A stretch of DNA of 64,000 bases from Dokdonella koreensis DS-123 (GTDB lineage: Bacteria > Pseudomonadota > Gammaproteobacteria > Xanthomonadales > Rhodanobacteraceae), in contig NZ_CP015249.1 of assembly GCF_001632775.1 (NCBI RefSeq), positions 4,258,686 through 4,322,685 on the forward strand. Reading direction: 5' to 3'. Position numbers and translations under genes: made by a program. Positions 1 to 8,893 of this stretch are shown one piece after another (position 1 is the stretch's first letter; each line of letters begins with the position of its first letter). The notes beneath the pieces are model-generated. The model saw only the letters and a list, made by a program, of their open reading frames with translations, was not told where the DNA came from and searched no databases.

Positions 1-2075
1 TCGCCGCGCCGCACCGATTGCTGCGCCTCGTCCAACCGCGCCTGGGCGTACTGCGCCTGTGCCAGCGCGATCCAGGCCCAGCCGGTGCGCAGGTGGGTTT
101 CACCCAGGCCGGCCCGGCGCGCAGCGAGCAGCGCCTGCGCCTGCTGCTGCGCCTCGGCCGGCGCTTCGCGCGCCAGCGCCGCGCGCACCCGTTCGGCGTG
201 CACGGCGTCGGCCAGGCGCCGGTCGCCGGCGGCCACCCGGCCGAGCGCATCGAGCAGGTCGTGTTCGGCGGCGGCGTACTGCCAGGTCTGCAACCGCCGC
301 TGCCCGCGCAGGACCAGCAGTTCGGTCATCGGCGCCGGATCGTGCGCGGCCAGCCCCTCGGCCGCGACGAAAGCCTCGCGCAGGACCGCCTCGGCCCGCG
401 CCGGTTCGCCGCGTCCCCACCAGGCGCGTGCCAGCTCGGCCTGCAGGCCGATGCGGGCCGGCGCGTCGGCGGCCTGCGGGCCCAGGTGCGCGAGCCCGGC
501 CTCGGCGATCCGGCCGGCGGCGGCATGCGCGGAACGGGCGTTGAGGAGGTGCGCGCGGGCCGCGTCCAATCCGGCCCGCTGGCGTGGATCGAGCAGGCGG
601 TCGGCAGGCGCTGCGGCCAGCAGGATCGCCGCCCGGCGGTAGTCGCCGGCCGCCATGTGGTGCCGCGCCAGCGCCGGCAGGCCGGCCGCGCGCGCCGCAG
701 CGGCGACATCGGGACGCAGCAAGCGGCGCTCGGGCTCGTCGAGCGGCGATCCGGCATCGGCCAGCGCGGCGAGCGAGGCCTCGTAGAGTCCGGCCAGGTC
801 CTGGACCGTTCGGGCGGCCTGCACGGTCTGGCTGCGGTACGCCGCCGTGGCGGCACCGAGCGCGAGCGCCAGCAGCGCCGCGACCACCGGCGCCGGATGG
901 CGCCGCAGGAACAGGCGTGCCCGGTAGCCGGGCGCGCGGCCACGGCTGGGCAGCGGCCGCGAGGCCAGCCAGTGATTCAGGTCGTCCAGCAGGGCGGCCA
1001 CCGACCCGTAGCGCCGCGCCGGGTCGGCCGCCACGCAGCGCAGCGCAATCGCATCGAGGTCGCCGCGCAGTAGCCGCGCCCGCGGCAGGCCCCGTCCTCC
1101 GTTCCGGCGACCGGCCAGACGGCTCGGCGGCTGCGGACTCGACGGGCCGGCGTGCAGCGCCGGGAAGACGGTCGGCTCGACGCCAGCAGGCCACCGGTCG
1201 CACAGCAGGCGATACAGCACGACACCGAGCGCATGGATGTCTGCCGCCACCGACAGGGCAGCGCCGGCCAGCACCTCCGGCGCGGCGTAGCCGGGCGTCG
1301 CCGCGATGCGCGGCGGGCTCGGGTCCGCCGTGGCCAGCACCGACAGACCGAAGTCGAGCAGCAGCGGTCGGCCGGCCTCGACGAGCAGGTTGGACGGCTT
1401 GATGTCGCCGTGCACGCGGCCGCTGCCGTGCGCATGGGCCACGCCCTCGCAGGCCCGCGCGAACAAGGCCACGCGCGCGCGCAGGCCCAGGGCCTGTTCC
1501 GCGCACCAGGCGTCGATCGGCCGCCCCTCGACGATGGGCATCGCGAACCACGGATCGCCGTCCTCGTCGAGGCCACCGTCGAGCAGGGCCGCGATACCCG
1601 GATGGCGCAGGCCCGCCAGCGCCTGCCGCTCGTTGCGGAGCGCCTCGGCCAGCGCCGGCCCGCCGAAACCGCCACGCACGCACTTGATCGCCACCGTCTG
1701 CCGGTAGGCGCCATCGGCGCGCTGTGCGCGATAGACCGTGCCCATGCCGCCCCGGCCGATCACCGCCTCGATCCGCCATGCCCCCAGGCGCTGTCCCAGC
1801 CGCCGGTCGGCCGTGCCGGCCGGCGCGGGATCGGCCGGTGCGGCATGCAGCGCGGCGACGGCCGCGCCCGGCCGCTCCAGCACGCCCACTCGCGCATCGG
1901 CCGCCAACCAGCGGACCAGCTCGGCATGCAACGGTGGATCGGTCGCGGCCAAGGCGGCCAGTGCCCGTTCGCGCGCCGCACCGGTGCATTCGGCATAGGT
2001 ATCGAACGCCGCCAGCGCGCGTGCCGCCAGCGCGTCCGGCGCCGTACCGTTCCCGACCTCGCCGGTAGTCGCCAT
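1..2075 (-). CDS. Ser/Thr protein kinase with TPR-like C-terminal half (3' end outside window)
   Basis: Cytoplasmic Hanks-type kinase, incomplete because its frame is open to the window edge (691 codons present). Read on the minus strand from the ATG at 2075, preceded by GGAG 9 bases upstream. The N-terminal ~95 residues are a helical leader typical of Xanthomonadales kinases of this class. The kinase domain then shows a glycine loop (IGRGGMGTVYRA), the VAIK lysine, the catalytic loop HGDIKPSN (HGD instead of HRD), DFG, and an APE-type sequence (GYAAPEVL). After it come a short hydrophobic stretch (about VVAALLALALGAATAAY) and Ala/Leu/Arg-rich helical repeats resembling TPRs up to the edge. 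It lies 114 bp downstream of a secreted beta-helix protein on the same strand and could share its transcript. Kinases like this often sit beside an ECF sigma gene; the nearest one here is the divergent gene at 6716. Substrates are unknown. Confidence 0.85.
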   Translation of the reverse strand, partial: MATTGEVGNGTAPDALAARALAAFDTYAECTGAARERALAALAATDPPLHAELVRWLAADARVGVLERPGAAVAALHAAPADPAPAGTADRRLGQRLGAWRIEAVIGRGGMGTVYRAQRADGAYRQTVAIKCVRGGFGGPALAEALRNERQALAGLRHPGIAALLDGGLDEDGDPWFAMPIVEGRPIDAWCAEQALGLRARVALFARACEGVAHAHGSGRVHGDIKPSNLLVEAGRPLLLDFGLSVLATADPSPPRIAATPGYAAPEVLAGAALSVAADIHALGVVLYRLLCDRWPAGVEPTVFPALHAGPSSPQPPSRLAGRRNGGRGLPRARLLRGDLDAIALRCVAADPARRYGSVAALLDDLNHWLASRPLPSRGRAPGYRARLFLRRHPAPVVAALLALALGAATAAYRSQTVQAARTVQDLAGLYEASLAALADAGSPLDEPERRLLRPDVAAAARAAGLPALARHHMAAGDYRRAAILLAAAPADRLLDPRQRAGLDAARAHLLNARSAHAAAGRIAEAGLAHLGPQAADAPARIGLQAELARAWWGRGEPARAEAVLREAFVAAEGLAAHDPAPMTELLVLRGQRRLQTWQYAAAEHDLLDALGRVAAGDRRLADAVHAERVRAALAREAPAEAQQQAQALLAARRAGLGETHLRTGWAWIALAQAQYAQARLDEAQQSVRRG

Positions 2076-2189
2076 CAGCCGATGCTCCGCGGAAGAACGG
2101 CCCGAGCATACCAAGCCGATCGCGATGCTCCGCCGCTGTCCCGGCGGCCGCGCACCGCCGGGACGCGGCCGTCGGCACGGCCGGCACAC

Positions 2190-4649
2190 TCAATCGATCG
2201 GCGGGCAGACCTCCGCCGCGTCGGTATCCAGGCCGTAGGCGAAGATGCGATCACAGGCATAGGCGACGCAGGCGGCGTATTCGGACGTGTTGCCGCTCGG
2301 CGACGTCGCGGTCGCGGTGATCCACGTGCCGTACAGCGACTGTGTGCTCTGGATCGGCAGGTCGAACGGCGCGCTGCCGTTGACCGGCGGCAGCAGTGTG
2401 CCGCCGGCGACCGTCACCTGCGCCGAGCCCAGGTAGCGCCGGGCCCCGGCCTGGCCGCCGGCACCGCAGCTCGGTCCCGCGAAGAACTCCAGGCGGTGCA
2501 CGCCGTTCCAGGTCGACAGCGTGCCGGCCACGCGGCCGGCGTTGCGCGTGCCCGCGGCGGCGGCCAGCGCCGGGAAGTTCTGGTCGCAGTTCGCGTTGCC
2601 GCAGCCGCCCGGCGTGACCAGCGGCACGTCCGAGTCGATCGGGTTCATGCCGGCCGGCTGCAACAGGTCGAAGTCGCGCAAGCCGTTCTGGTAGGCGAGA
2701 TTGGAACTGAAGCGGTTGCCGGTCGCGCCCGCGGCCAGGACTACGCCCAGCGCGCTGTTGTAGGCCACCGTGTTGCCGGTGACGAGGTTGTCCAGCGCTG
2801 TCGCCGCGAACCGCACGCCGTCGCCGTTCGGCAGGGCGTGGTTGGGCGTGCACGGCGGCAGGCAGATGCTGAACGCCTTCAGGCCGATCCGGTTGGCCGA
2901 CACGATCGCGTTGCTGCCGCGCACGTCCAGGCCCACCGTGTTGCCGGAGATCAGGTTGTCGATCACCGCGCTGTGGTCGGTCGCCAGGCGGATGCCGGTG
3001 CCGTTGCCGCGTGCCTCGTTGCCGTTGCGCGCGGTGCCGATGAGGTTGTTGACGACCAGGTGCTGGATCCCGCTGCCGGCGAGCGATATGCCGATGTCGT
3101 CCGCACCCGCGATCGAGTTGCGGTCCGCCGGCGCGAAGCCGCCGATGCTGACGGCGTGCGCGCTACCGCCGACGGCGATGTTGTTGAGGTTGCCCGGCAC
3201 GTCGAGGAAATCGGCGAAGCCCGAGCCGAGGTGGCTGCCGCGGATCGCATGCCCGCTGCCGCCCTGCAGGACGATCGCATTGTCGAAGCCGCCGAGCACC
3301 AGGCCGTCGAGCTGCAGGCTCACGCTCGCGGCTGCGCTGGCCGGCACCCGGAACGCATGGCTGATGCGCTGGCTGCGCTGGATGAAGATGCGGTAGCTGG
3401 CGTTGTTGCTCCATTCGCTGGTGTTCGGCTGCGCGCCGGCCTGGCTGAAACCGTCGATGCGCAGCGGCGCGAGGACATCCGGATAGGGCGTGCCCGGAAC
3501 CAGGATCGCGCCGTTGGGACCGGGAATCGCGAAGCGGACCGTGCTGGCGTTGGGGTGCGAGTTGGCGTCGATGATCGCCTGGCGCAGCGATCCCGCGCCG
3601 CTGTCGGCCGCGGTCGTCACGACCAGGTCGGCAATGTCGACCACGGCCGATTCATAGGCGCCGCGATCGACCGCGCTGCCGACGATCCGCGGGCCGCCGT
3701 CCAGGTCCACGCCGGGCAGGCCGCCCGGCGGTGTGTTGAGACCGCTGTTGATCGCCGGCGATGCCGGCTCGGCCGGACGCCCGTTCGCACCGAGCAGCGG
3801 ATCGGCGACCAGGTTGCCGGCCGAGGTGGCCAGCTGCAGCAGCGGCGTGCCCTGCCAGAGGTTGTGGCGTGCGTGCACCGTCGGCAGCCAGCTGTTGGCC
3901 GCCAGCGCGACGTCCTCGCCGGCGTTGTTCCAGAGCACGTTGTTGCTGAGGTGGAAGCCGACCGCCTGCGAATCGGGTCCGCGATAGAGCTGCAGGCCGG
4001 CGTGCTGGGACTGCACGATCGTATTGTTGGAGGCGTACACCTCCGACGCGAACACCGCCGGCGAACTGCCGAGCGTCACGCCGCCGCGCGAGCGCACCAG
4101 GTTGTTCTCGAACACGACGTTGCCGCAGACGCTGCTGAGGCTGAAACCGGCCTGCGCCGCGGACGTATCGGTATCGACCATGCTCCGGCGCATCGTGACG
4201 ATGCGGCCGTAGTCGGCACAGGTGCCGATGTCGTAGACCAGCAGCTGCTTCATGTTGCGGAAGCGCACGCCTTCGATCGTCACGCCGAGGCCGCCGTGGC
4301 GCAGTTGCAGGTCCATCTGCGCGAGCCCGTCGATGACGGTATTGGCGGCATCGACCGTGCGCGCCGTGCAGTCGGCGTTATAGCCGCCGAGCAGGTTGAG
4401 CCTGTTGACCTGGGTGATCTGCCGGAAGCCGGTGTAGCCGTACGTCTGCGCGACCAGGCGCAGCGTCACGGTGCCGCTGAGGTCGGACTGGAACTGGCCG
4501 GCCTGGTCGAGGCCGGCCAGCAGGTCGCCGAGCGTCTGCACGCACAGTTCCAGCGCCGAGGCAGGGCGGGCGCCGCAGGCCAGCGCGCACAGCGCGAAGA
4601 GCAAGTGCAGGCCGCGGCGTGGCGAGCGCGTAGGGATCGGACCGTTCAT
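2190..4649 (-). CDS. Secreted right-handed beta-helix repeat protein with GLD/GFD-like C-terminal tail
   Basis: Exported protein of 819 residues. I chose the ATG at 4649 because GGGAGTG lies just upstream and the N-terminus is a clean signal peptide (basic MNGPIPTRSPRR, a hydrophobic core, cleavage near ARPASA-LE). The body is rich in Asn/Gly repeats of parallel beta-helix type (NNLVRSRGG, ISGNTVGLDVRGSNAIV, VTGNTVAYNSALGVVL). It contains a CSLREAI-like segment (GAGSLRQAIIDANSHP) common in bacterial surface beta-helix proteins. The C-terminus has paired cysteines and ends near CDRIFAYGLDTD, resembling the IFxxGFD tails of two other exported proteins in this window. Role unknown; adhesion or polysaccharide binding would fit the fold but is not shown. 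It lies between the Delta-60 gene and the kinase, all on the minus strand. Confidence 0.85.
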   Translation of the reverse strand: MNGPIPTRSPRRGLHLLFALCALACGARPASALELCVQTLGDLLAGLDQAGQFQSDLSGTVTLRLVAQTYGYTGFRQITQVNRLNLLGGYNADCTARTVDAANTVIDGLAQMDLQLRHGGLGVTIEGVRFRNMKQLLVYDIGTCADYGRIVTMRRSMVDTDTSAAQAGFSLSSVCGNVVFENNLVRSRGGVTLGSSPAVFASEVYASNNTIVQSQHAGLQLYRGPDSQAVGFHLSNNVLWNNAGEDVALAANSWLPTVHARHNLWQGTPLLQLATSAGNLVADPLLGANGRPAEPASPAINSGLNTPPGGLPGVDLDGGPRIVGSAVDRGAYESAVVDIADLVVTTAADSGAGSLRQAIIDANSHPNASTVRFAIPGPNGAILVPGTPYPDVLAPLRIDGFSQAGAQPNTSEWSNNASYRIFIQRSQRISHAFRVPASAAASVSLQLDGLVLGGFDNAIVLQGGSGHAIRGSHLGSGFADFLDVPGNLNNIAVGGSAHAVSIGGFAPADRNSIAGADDIGISLAGSGIQHLVVNNLIGTARNGNEARGNGTGIRLATDHSAVIDNLISGNTVGLDVRGSNAIVSANRIGLKAFSICLPPCTPNHALPNGDGVRFAATALDNLVTGNTVAYNSALGVVLAAGATGNRFSSNLAYQNGLRDFDLLQPAGMNPIDSDVPLVTPGGCGNANCDQNFPALAAAAGTRNAGRVAGTLSTWNGVHRLEFFAGPSCGAGGQAGARRYLGSAQVTVAGGTLLPPVNGSAPFDLPIQSTQSLYGTWITATATSPSGNTSEYAACVAYACDRIFAYGLDTDAAEVCPPID

Positions 4650-4744
4650 GGGGCACTCCCGGGCAGGATGACCGGTCGTGAAACCCGCGGCGGCGGGCGA
4701 ACGAACGTCGCCGCGGCGGCGCTGCGCCGGTCGTGGTGCGGCGC

Positions 4745-6499
4745 TCACAGCAGCGCCCTCGACCGGCCACGCCACGCCGCCGCCAGTGCCAGCAGCAGGC
4801 CGAGCAGACCGAGCGCCGGCAAGCCGGCCGCCGGGACCGGCTGCGCGACGACCGGCGCGGCAGTGTCGTCGTCGACGATCGTGCCGGTGGCGACGCCGTC
4901 GGCGATCGTCGCCCCGGTCGCGTCGCCGAGCCGCGCGAGGAAGGTCTCGTCGCCCTCTACCGCCAGGTCGCCGATCACCGGCACCTGGAACAGGACGCTG
5001 CTGACGCCTTCGTCGAGCGTGAGGAAGGTGCCGGTCGGCACGTAGTCCACGTTCGGCGTCGCGCTGCCCAGGTCGCTTTGCGCCATGACACCGACACCGC
5101 CCGGCGACGGTGCCGACAGCGTGACCGTGAACGTCATCATCACGGTGCCGGCATCGCCTTCGGTGACGCTGGCATCGGCGATCGAGAGCGTGGGCAGCGG
5201 CGGCGGTTCGCCACCGCCTTGCAGGCGCACGACGAGGAACTGGTCGTCGCCGTCGCCGGCCGAGCCCCGATCGACGCCCGCGAGGACGATCGCGCCATCG
5301 GCCTGCACGGCCACCGCGTCGATCTGGAGATCGGTGGGCGCATCAACCAATCGCACGCCACCGGTGCCGAAGCCGGCATCGGCCTGGCCATCGGCGGTCA
5401 GGCGCAGCGCGAATCCCATCGCGCCGTCGGCGAAGCTGCTCGCGTTGCCGGCGACGACGAGCCCGCCGTCGGCCAGCAGGGCCAACGCGAACGGCCACAG
5501 CTGGACCACGGCCTGGCTCGCCGCGGTCACCACGACCGTGCCGCCGCTGCCGAACGTGGCATCGACGGCGCCGTCGGCCAGCAGGCGCGTGACCCGCGTG
5601 TCGCTGCCGGCCAGGCCGGCGGCGACGATGCGGCCGTCGGCCAGCACCTGCAGGTCACCGATGCGCGTCATGCCCGGCAGCTCGACGCGGCCATCGCCCC
5701 CGAACGTGGCATCGGCGCTGCCGTCGGCGGCGAGACGCTGGATGAAGGCAGCGCCGCCGTCACCGTCCAGGTGCCCGCCGAGCAGCACCTTGCCGTCGGG
5801 CTGCAGCGCGACCGCGTTGGCCGAGTTGCTGTCCGGTGCCGCCAGCACGAAGCCTTCGTCGCCGAACAACGGCAGCGGCATGCCCAGCGTATCCAGCCGC
5901 AGGGCGAGGGCGTCGATGCCGCCACCGCCATCGCTGGCGTAGCCGGCGAGCGCGAAACCGTTCGCACCGGCCGCGAGCGCCAGCGCGACGTCCCCGCCGG
6001 GGCGCGCGCTCAGGAACCAGCCGTCGCCCTGGTTGCCGAAGCTGCCGTCGATCGTGCCGTCGCTGCCCAGGCGCAGCGCCACGGAGCGCACGCCGGTGGC
6101 GGGCGTGAAGCGGGTGCCGGCCACGACGAGCCTGCCGTCGACCTGGACGGCCAAGCCGTAGCCCTCCTCGTCGCTCGCCGCTGCGTGGCCGGCGATCACG
6201 CGGCCGCTGCCGGCGAAGCTCGTATCGGGGCTGCCGTCGGGATTGAGGCGCAGCACGCCGAAGTCACCGTCGATCGCGTTCTGCGCGGCGCTGCCGGCGA
6301 CCACGATGCGGCCGGCCGCGTCGATCGCCAGCGCGGTCGCGGCGGCGCCGTTGCCGGTCATTGCGTCGCGGACCATGCCGGTACCGCCGAAGGTCGGATC
6401 GAGGTCGCCAGGTGCGGCACCGGCCGTGCCGCTGACGGTCGCGAGCAGCGCGACGAACAGGGCCGATCGGAACCGGCCCGACTCGGGGGATGGATACAT
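4745..6499 (-). CDS. Secreted Delta-60 repeat / Calx-beta protein with IPTL-CTERM sorting tail
   Basis: Exported protein of 584 residues. The ATG at 6499 follows AGGAGT with good spacing and starts a signal peptide (MYPSPESGRFRSALFVALLA, cleavage near GTAGA-AP). From about residue 30 to 410 there are repeated units of the Delta-60 type (DPTFGGTG, PDTSFAGSG, IDGSFGNQG, DATFGGDG, DATFGSGG), which build a beta-propeller-like domain. A Calx-beta domain follows (LSIADASVTEGDAGTVMMTF through VEGDETFLARL). The tail PVPAAGLPALGLLGLLLALA followed by basic WRGRSR is an IPTL-CTERM type sorting signal, expected to be handled by an exosortase encoded elsewhere. It is divergent from the ECF sigma gene, sharing a 216-bp intergenic region with a long hairpin, and may belong to that sigma factor's regulon (inference). 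Confidence 0.88.
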   Translation of the reverse strand: MYPSPESGRFRSALFVALLATVSGTAGAAPGDLDPTFGGTGMVRDAMTGNGAAATALAIDAAGRIVVAGSAAQNAIDGDFGVLRLNPDGSPDTSFAGSGRVIAGHAAASDEEGYGLAVQVDGRLVVAGTRFTPATGVRSVALRLGSDGTIDGSFGNQGDGWFLSARPGGDVALALAAGANGFALAGYASDGGGGIDALALRLDTLGMPLPLFGDEGFVLAAPDSNSANAVALQPDGKVLLGGHLDGDGGAAFIQRLAADGSADATFGGDGRVELPGMTRIGDLQVLADGRIVAAGLAGSDTRVTRLLADGAVDATFGSGGTVVVTAASQAVVQLWPFALALLADGGLVVAGNASSFADGAMGFALRLTADGQADAGFGTGGVRLVDAPTDLQIDAVAVQADGAIVLAGVDRGSAGDGDDQFLVVRLQGGGEPPPLPTLSIADASVTEGDAGTVMMTFTVTLSAPSPGGVGVMAQSDLGSATPNVDYVPTGTFLTLDEGVSSVLFQVPVIGDLAVEGDETFLARLGDATGATIADGVATGTIVDDDTAAPVVAQPVPAAGLPALGLLGLLLALAAAWRGRSRALL

Positions 6500-6534
6500 G
6501 GCTTGCACTCCTGCGGTTGCGGATGCCGATGCCA

Positions 6535-6597
6535 AACCCGGCGGCGCCGCAAACCGAACAACCCGCCGCGTGTTCGGTTTCGCCGCCGCGCCGGGTT
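6535..6597. repeat. Long imperfect inverted repeat between divergent exported-protein and sigma-factor genes
   Basis: The arms at 6535-6560 and 6571-6597 are complementary except for a short GC-rich mismatch: an outer match AACCCGGCG and an inner perfect match AAACCGAACA / TGTTCGGTTT, around a 10-base loop. No T-run follows on either strand, so it is not an ordinary terminator. It sits 36 bp upstream of the ATG at 6499 and 118 bp upstream of the sigma gene. It could act as an operator or as an RNA hairpin in a leader. Confidence 0.75.
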
Positions 6598-6702
6598 GGG
6601 TCCGGAGCCCCTTCCCGCGGCCCTCCCGATGTCCACGGCCAGTCTCGATTTCCCACTCCTCCGCCCGCGCCCGCGCCGGATTTCCGTGCGCGATACGCGT
6701 GC

Positions 6703-6716
6703 TATAACTCCGCGCA
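6703..6716 (+). promoter_or_regulatory. Candidate -10 element giving a leaderless sigma-factor mRNA
   Basis: TATAAC at 6703-6708 lies only 7 bases before the ATG at 6716, so transcription would start at or next to the start codon. No Shine-Dalgarno is present in the intervening bases. No convincing -35 was seen 16-18 bases further up (ATTTCC). Confidence 0.35.
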
Positions 6717-7291
6717 TGGGCGCCGCGCCGGCCGACACCACCCAGGAGCTGCTGTACCGGATCCGCGCCGGCGACGACTCCGCACGCGAGCGCCTGCTCG
6801 CCCGCTACCTGCCGGTGCTGCGGCGCTGGGCGCACGGCCGCCTGCCGAGCCATTCGCGCGACCTGGCCGATACCGACGACCTGGTCCAGGCGACGCTGCT
6901 GCGCGCGCTGACCCGGCTGGAGGCCTTCGAGTACGCCGGCGGCGGCTGCTTCCTCGGCTACCTGCGCCACCTGCTGCTCAACGTGATGCGCAACGAGATC
7001 CGCCGTTCGGGCGGCCACGGGACGCGCGTGGACCTCGCCGACACCTTGATCGACGACACGGCGCGCTCGCCGCTGGAGGCCGCCGTCGGCAGCGAGCGGC
7101 TGCGCCGGTACGAGGACGCGCTGGCGGCGCTGCCACGGCGCAGCCAGGAACTGCTGGTCATGCGCATCGAGTTCGGGCTGGACTACGCGGACATCGCCGA
7201 CGAAACCGGCATGCGCCCGGATGCCGCCCGCATGGCGATCCGGCGCGCCGCCGGCGAACTGGCCAAGGCGATGAGCGATGACACCGCGTGA
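6716..7291 (+). CDS. ECF-family RNA polymerase sigma factor
   Basis: Sigma factor of 191 residues that should direct RNA polymerase to a specific regulon. Region 2 spans about residues 10-95 (LLARYLPVLRRWAHGRLP, then DTDDLVQATLLRALTRLEAF). Region 4 spans about 125-185, with the helix-turn-helix DYADIADETGMRPDAARMAI. No anti-sigma factor is adjacent. Instead a membrane Ser/Thr kinase gene overlaps its last 14 bases. In the ECF43-type EcfP/PknT and EcfK/PknS pairs, such sigma factors are switched on by phosphorylation rather than by release from an anti-sigma factor; the same logic is inferred here. Unlike EcfP, this protein keeps acidic residues in region 2.2 (D52-D55), so the target site may differ. 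Thr/Ser candidates near region 2 include S46, S48, T53 and T60. Confidence 0.9.
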   Translation: MGAAPADTTQELLYRIRAGDDSARERLLARYLPVLRRWAHGRLPSHSRDLADTDDLVQATLLRALTRLEAFEYAGGGCFLGYLRHLLLNVMRNEIRRSGGHGTRVDLADTLIDDTARSPLEAAVGSERLRRYEDALAALPRRSQELLVMRIEFGLDYADIADETGMRPDAARMAIRRAAGELAKAMSDDTA

Positions 7292-8855
7292 CGATGCCGC
7301 CTTCGACCGCTTGATCGAGCGCATCCTCGACGCCGAGCCCTGCGAATGGACGGCGGCGGACCTCGCCGACGATCCGCGCATGGCGGCGCTGAAGACCCTG
7401 TCGGACATCGCCGCGGCGTTCCGCGCGATCGACGCACCCGTGCCCGCGCGCGCGATCGCGTTCCGCTGGGGCCCGCTCGAGGTCGGCGAACGGGTCGCCG
7501 AGGGCGGCAGCGCCGAGGTGTTCCGCGCGCACGATCCCCGCCTCGGCCGCGATGTCGCGCTCAAGTTGCTCACGCCGGCGGCCGCTGCCACGCTGCGCAC
7601 GGATGCCTTCCTGGAGGAAGCACGCCGGCTGGCGCGCATCCGCGACTGCCACGTGGTCGGCGTGCTGGGTGCGGCGGTCCACGACGGACGTGCCGGCCTG
7701 TGGTGCGAGTGGATCGACGGCTGCACGCTGGCGGAGCGGATCGCGCGTGACGGCCCGCTCGCCGCCGACGAGGCTGCCCTGGTCGGCATCGGCCTGTGCC
7801 GGGCGCTCGCCGCCGTGCACCAGGCCGGCCTGCTGCACGGTGACGTGAAGCCGCACAACGTGCTGCGCGAGCGCGGCGGCCGCCTGGTCCTGGCCGACCT
7901 CGGCGCCGGCGGTGATCCCGCCACGGTCAACGCCAGCCTGCGCACGCAGGCCAGCCCGGCCTGGCTGGCACCGGAAGTCCTGCACGGCGCCGCACGCACG
8001 CAGGCCCACGATCTCTATGCGCTCGGCGGCGTCCTGCAGTTCCTGCTGAGCGGCGAGACACCCGATCCCGTCCGCCCCGGCGCCGCGTTCGACCGCAGCG
8101 ACGTGCCGCCCGCGCTGCGTGCCGTGATCGCGCGGGCGCGGGCCGCCGACCCGGCCGCGCGCTATGCGACCGCCGGCGGGATGGCCGATGCGCTCGCCGC
8201 CTGCCTGCACGCGCCGGGCGCCGCGGCGGCGGCGCCCGCTTCGGTAGCACCGACACGACGGCGTGCCGGCATGGCCGCCGCCGTGCTCGCACTCGCCATC
8301 GCTGCTGCCGGCATGGTGGCCCTGCTGCGCGCGCCGCCGCTGCCGGAGATGCACCTGGAGCTGCTGCGCCACGACGGCGATCGCGCCCAGGTGATCGCCG
8401 ACGGCACCGCGGTCGCCCTGCGCGACCGCCTTTCGTTCGCGCTGGCGAGCCAGCGTCCGGCCTGGGTCTACGTGTTCAATACCGACGACCACGGCACGCT
8501 GCAGCGCCTGTTTCCGCTGCCGGCGCTCGATACGCGCAACCCGATGCCGGCAGGCCGGCGCGTGGAGCTGCCGGGACGGAGCGGTGGGCGCAGCCTGCGT
8601 ATCGAGGTCTCCTCGCCGGCGCAGGCCGAGGAGTTCCTCGTGGTGGCCTCGGCCGCCCCGGTCGACGTGCTCGAGACCCTCGCCGCTACGGACGGCGCCA
8701 CCGACGCCGAAGTCCGCCTGCGGGGCAGCGGCGTGCTGGTCCCGGGGATCGCCCCTCCGGCGTCGGCGCCCCTCGATACCCTGGTCGCGCAGCTCGACGC
8801 CGCCGACCAGCCGCTGCGCCTGTGGCGCTACCGGCTGCCGCATCGCGCCGATTGA
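7278..8855 (+). CDS. Membrane Ser/Thr kinase with DUF4384-like periplasmic domain
   Basis: Protein of 525 residues, translationally coupled to the sigma gene (14-base overlap). The N-terminal ~65 residues are helical. The kinase domain (about 66-312) has glycine loop VAEGGSAEVFRA, K96 in DVALKLL, catalytic loop HGDVKPHN (D189, HGD not HRD), DLG instead of DFG at 207-209, and LAPEVL at 230-235. One membrane segment follows (about 331-350). The outer part (about 356-475) matches the DUF4384 pattern: a parameter/property block, WVYVFNTDDHGTLQRLFPLP, and a basic beta-rich end with FLVVAS. DUF4384 modules are common in kinase and CHAT/caspase contexts and are thought to sense or display ligands. 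It probably phosphorylates the upstream sigma factor or an associated protein. The altered HGD/DLG residues occur in active bacterial kinases but should be noted. Confidence 0.88.
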   Translation: MTPRDDAAFDRLIERILDAEPCEWTAADLADDPRMAALKTLSDIAAAFRAIDAPVPARAIAFRWGPLEVGERVAEGGSAEVFRAHDPRLGRDVALKLLTPAAAATLRTDAFLEEARRLARIRDCHVVGVLGAAVHDGRAGLWCEWIDGCTLAERIARDGPLAADEAALVGIGLCRALAAVHQAGLLHGDVKPHNVLRERGGRLVLADLGAGGDPATVNASLRTQASPAWLAPEVLHGAARTQAHDLYALGGVLQFLLSGETPDPVRPGAAFDRSDVPPALRAVIARARAADPAARYATAGGMADALAACLHAPGAAAAAPASVAPTRRRAGMAAAVLALAIAAAGMVALLRAPPLPEMHLELLRHDGDRAQVIADGTAVALRDRLSFALASQRPAWVYVFNTDDHGTLQRLFPLPALDTRNPMPAGRRVELPGRSGGRSLRIEVSSPAQAEEFLVVASAAPVDVLETLAATDGATDAEVRLRGSGVLVPGIAPPASAPLDTLVAQLDAADQPLRLWRYRLPHRAD

Positions 8856-8893
8856 GTGCGTTATTCTCGCGCCGGGCAAGCCGGAGCAGCGCG

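Noticed and set aside
1152..5045. Plus-strand open frame of about 1300 codons
   Set aside because: Antisense to the kinase and beta-helix genes; Arg/Ala/Gly-rich with no recognisable domain, typical of high-GC shadow frames.
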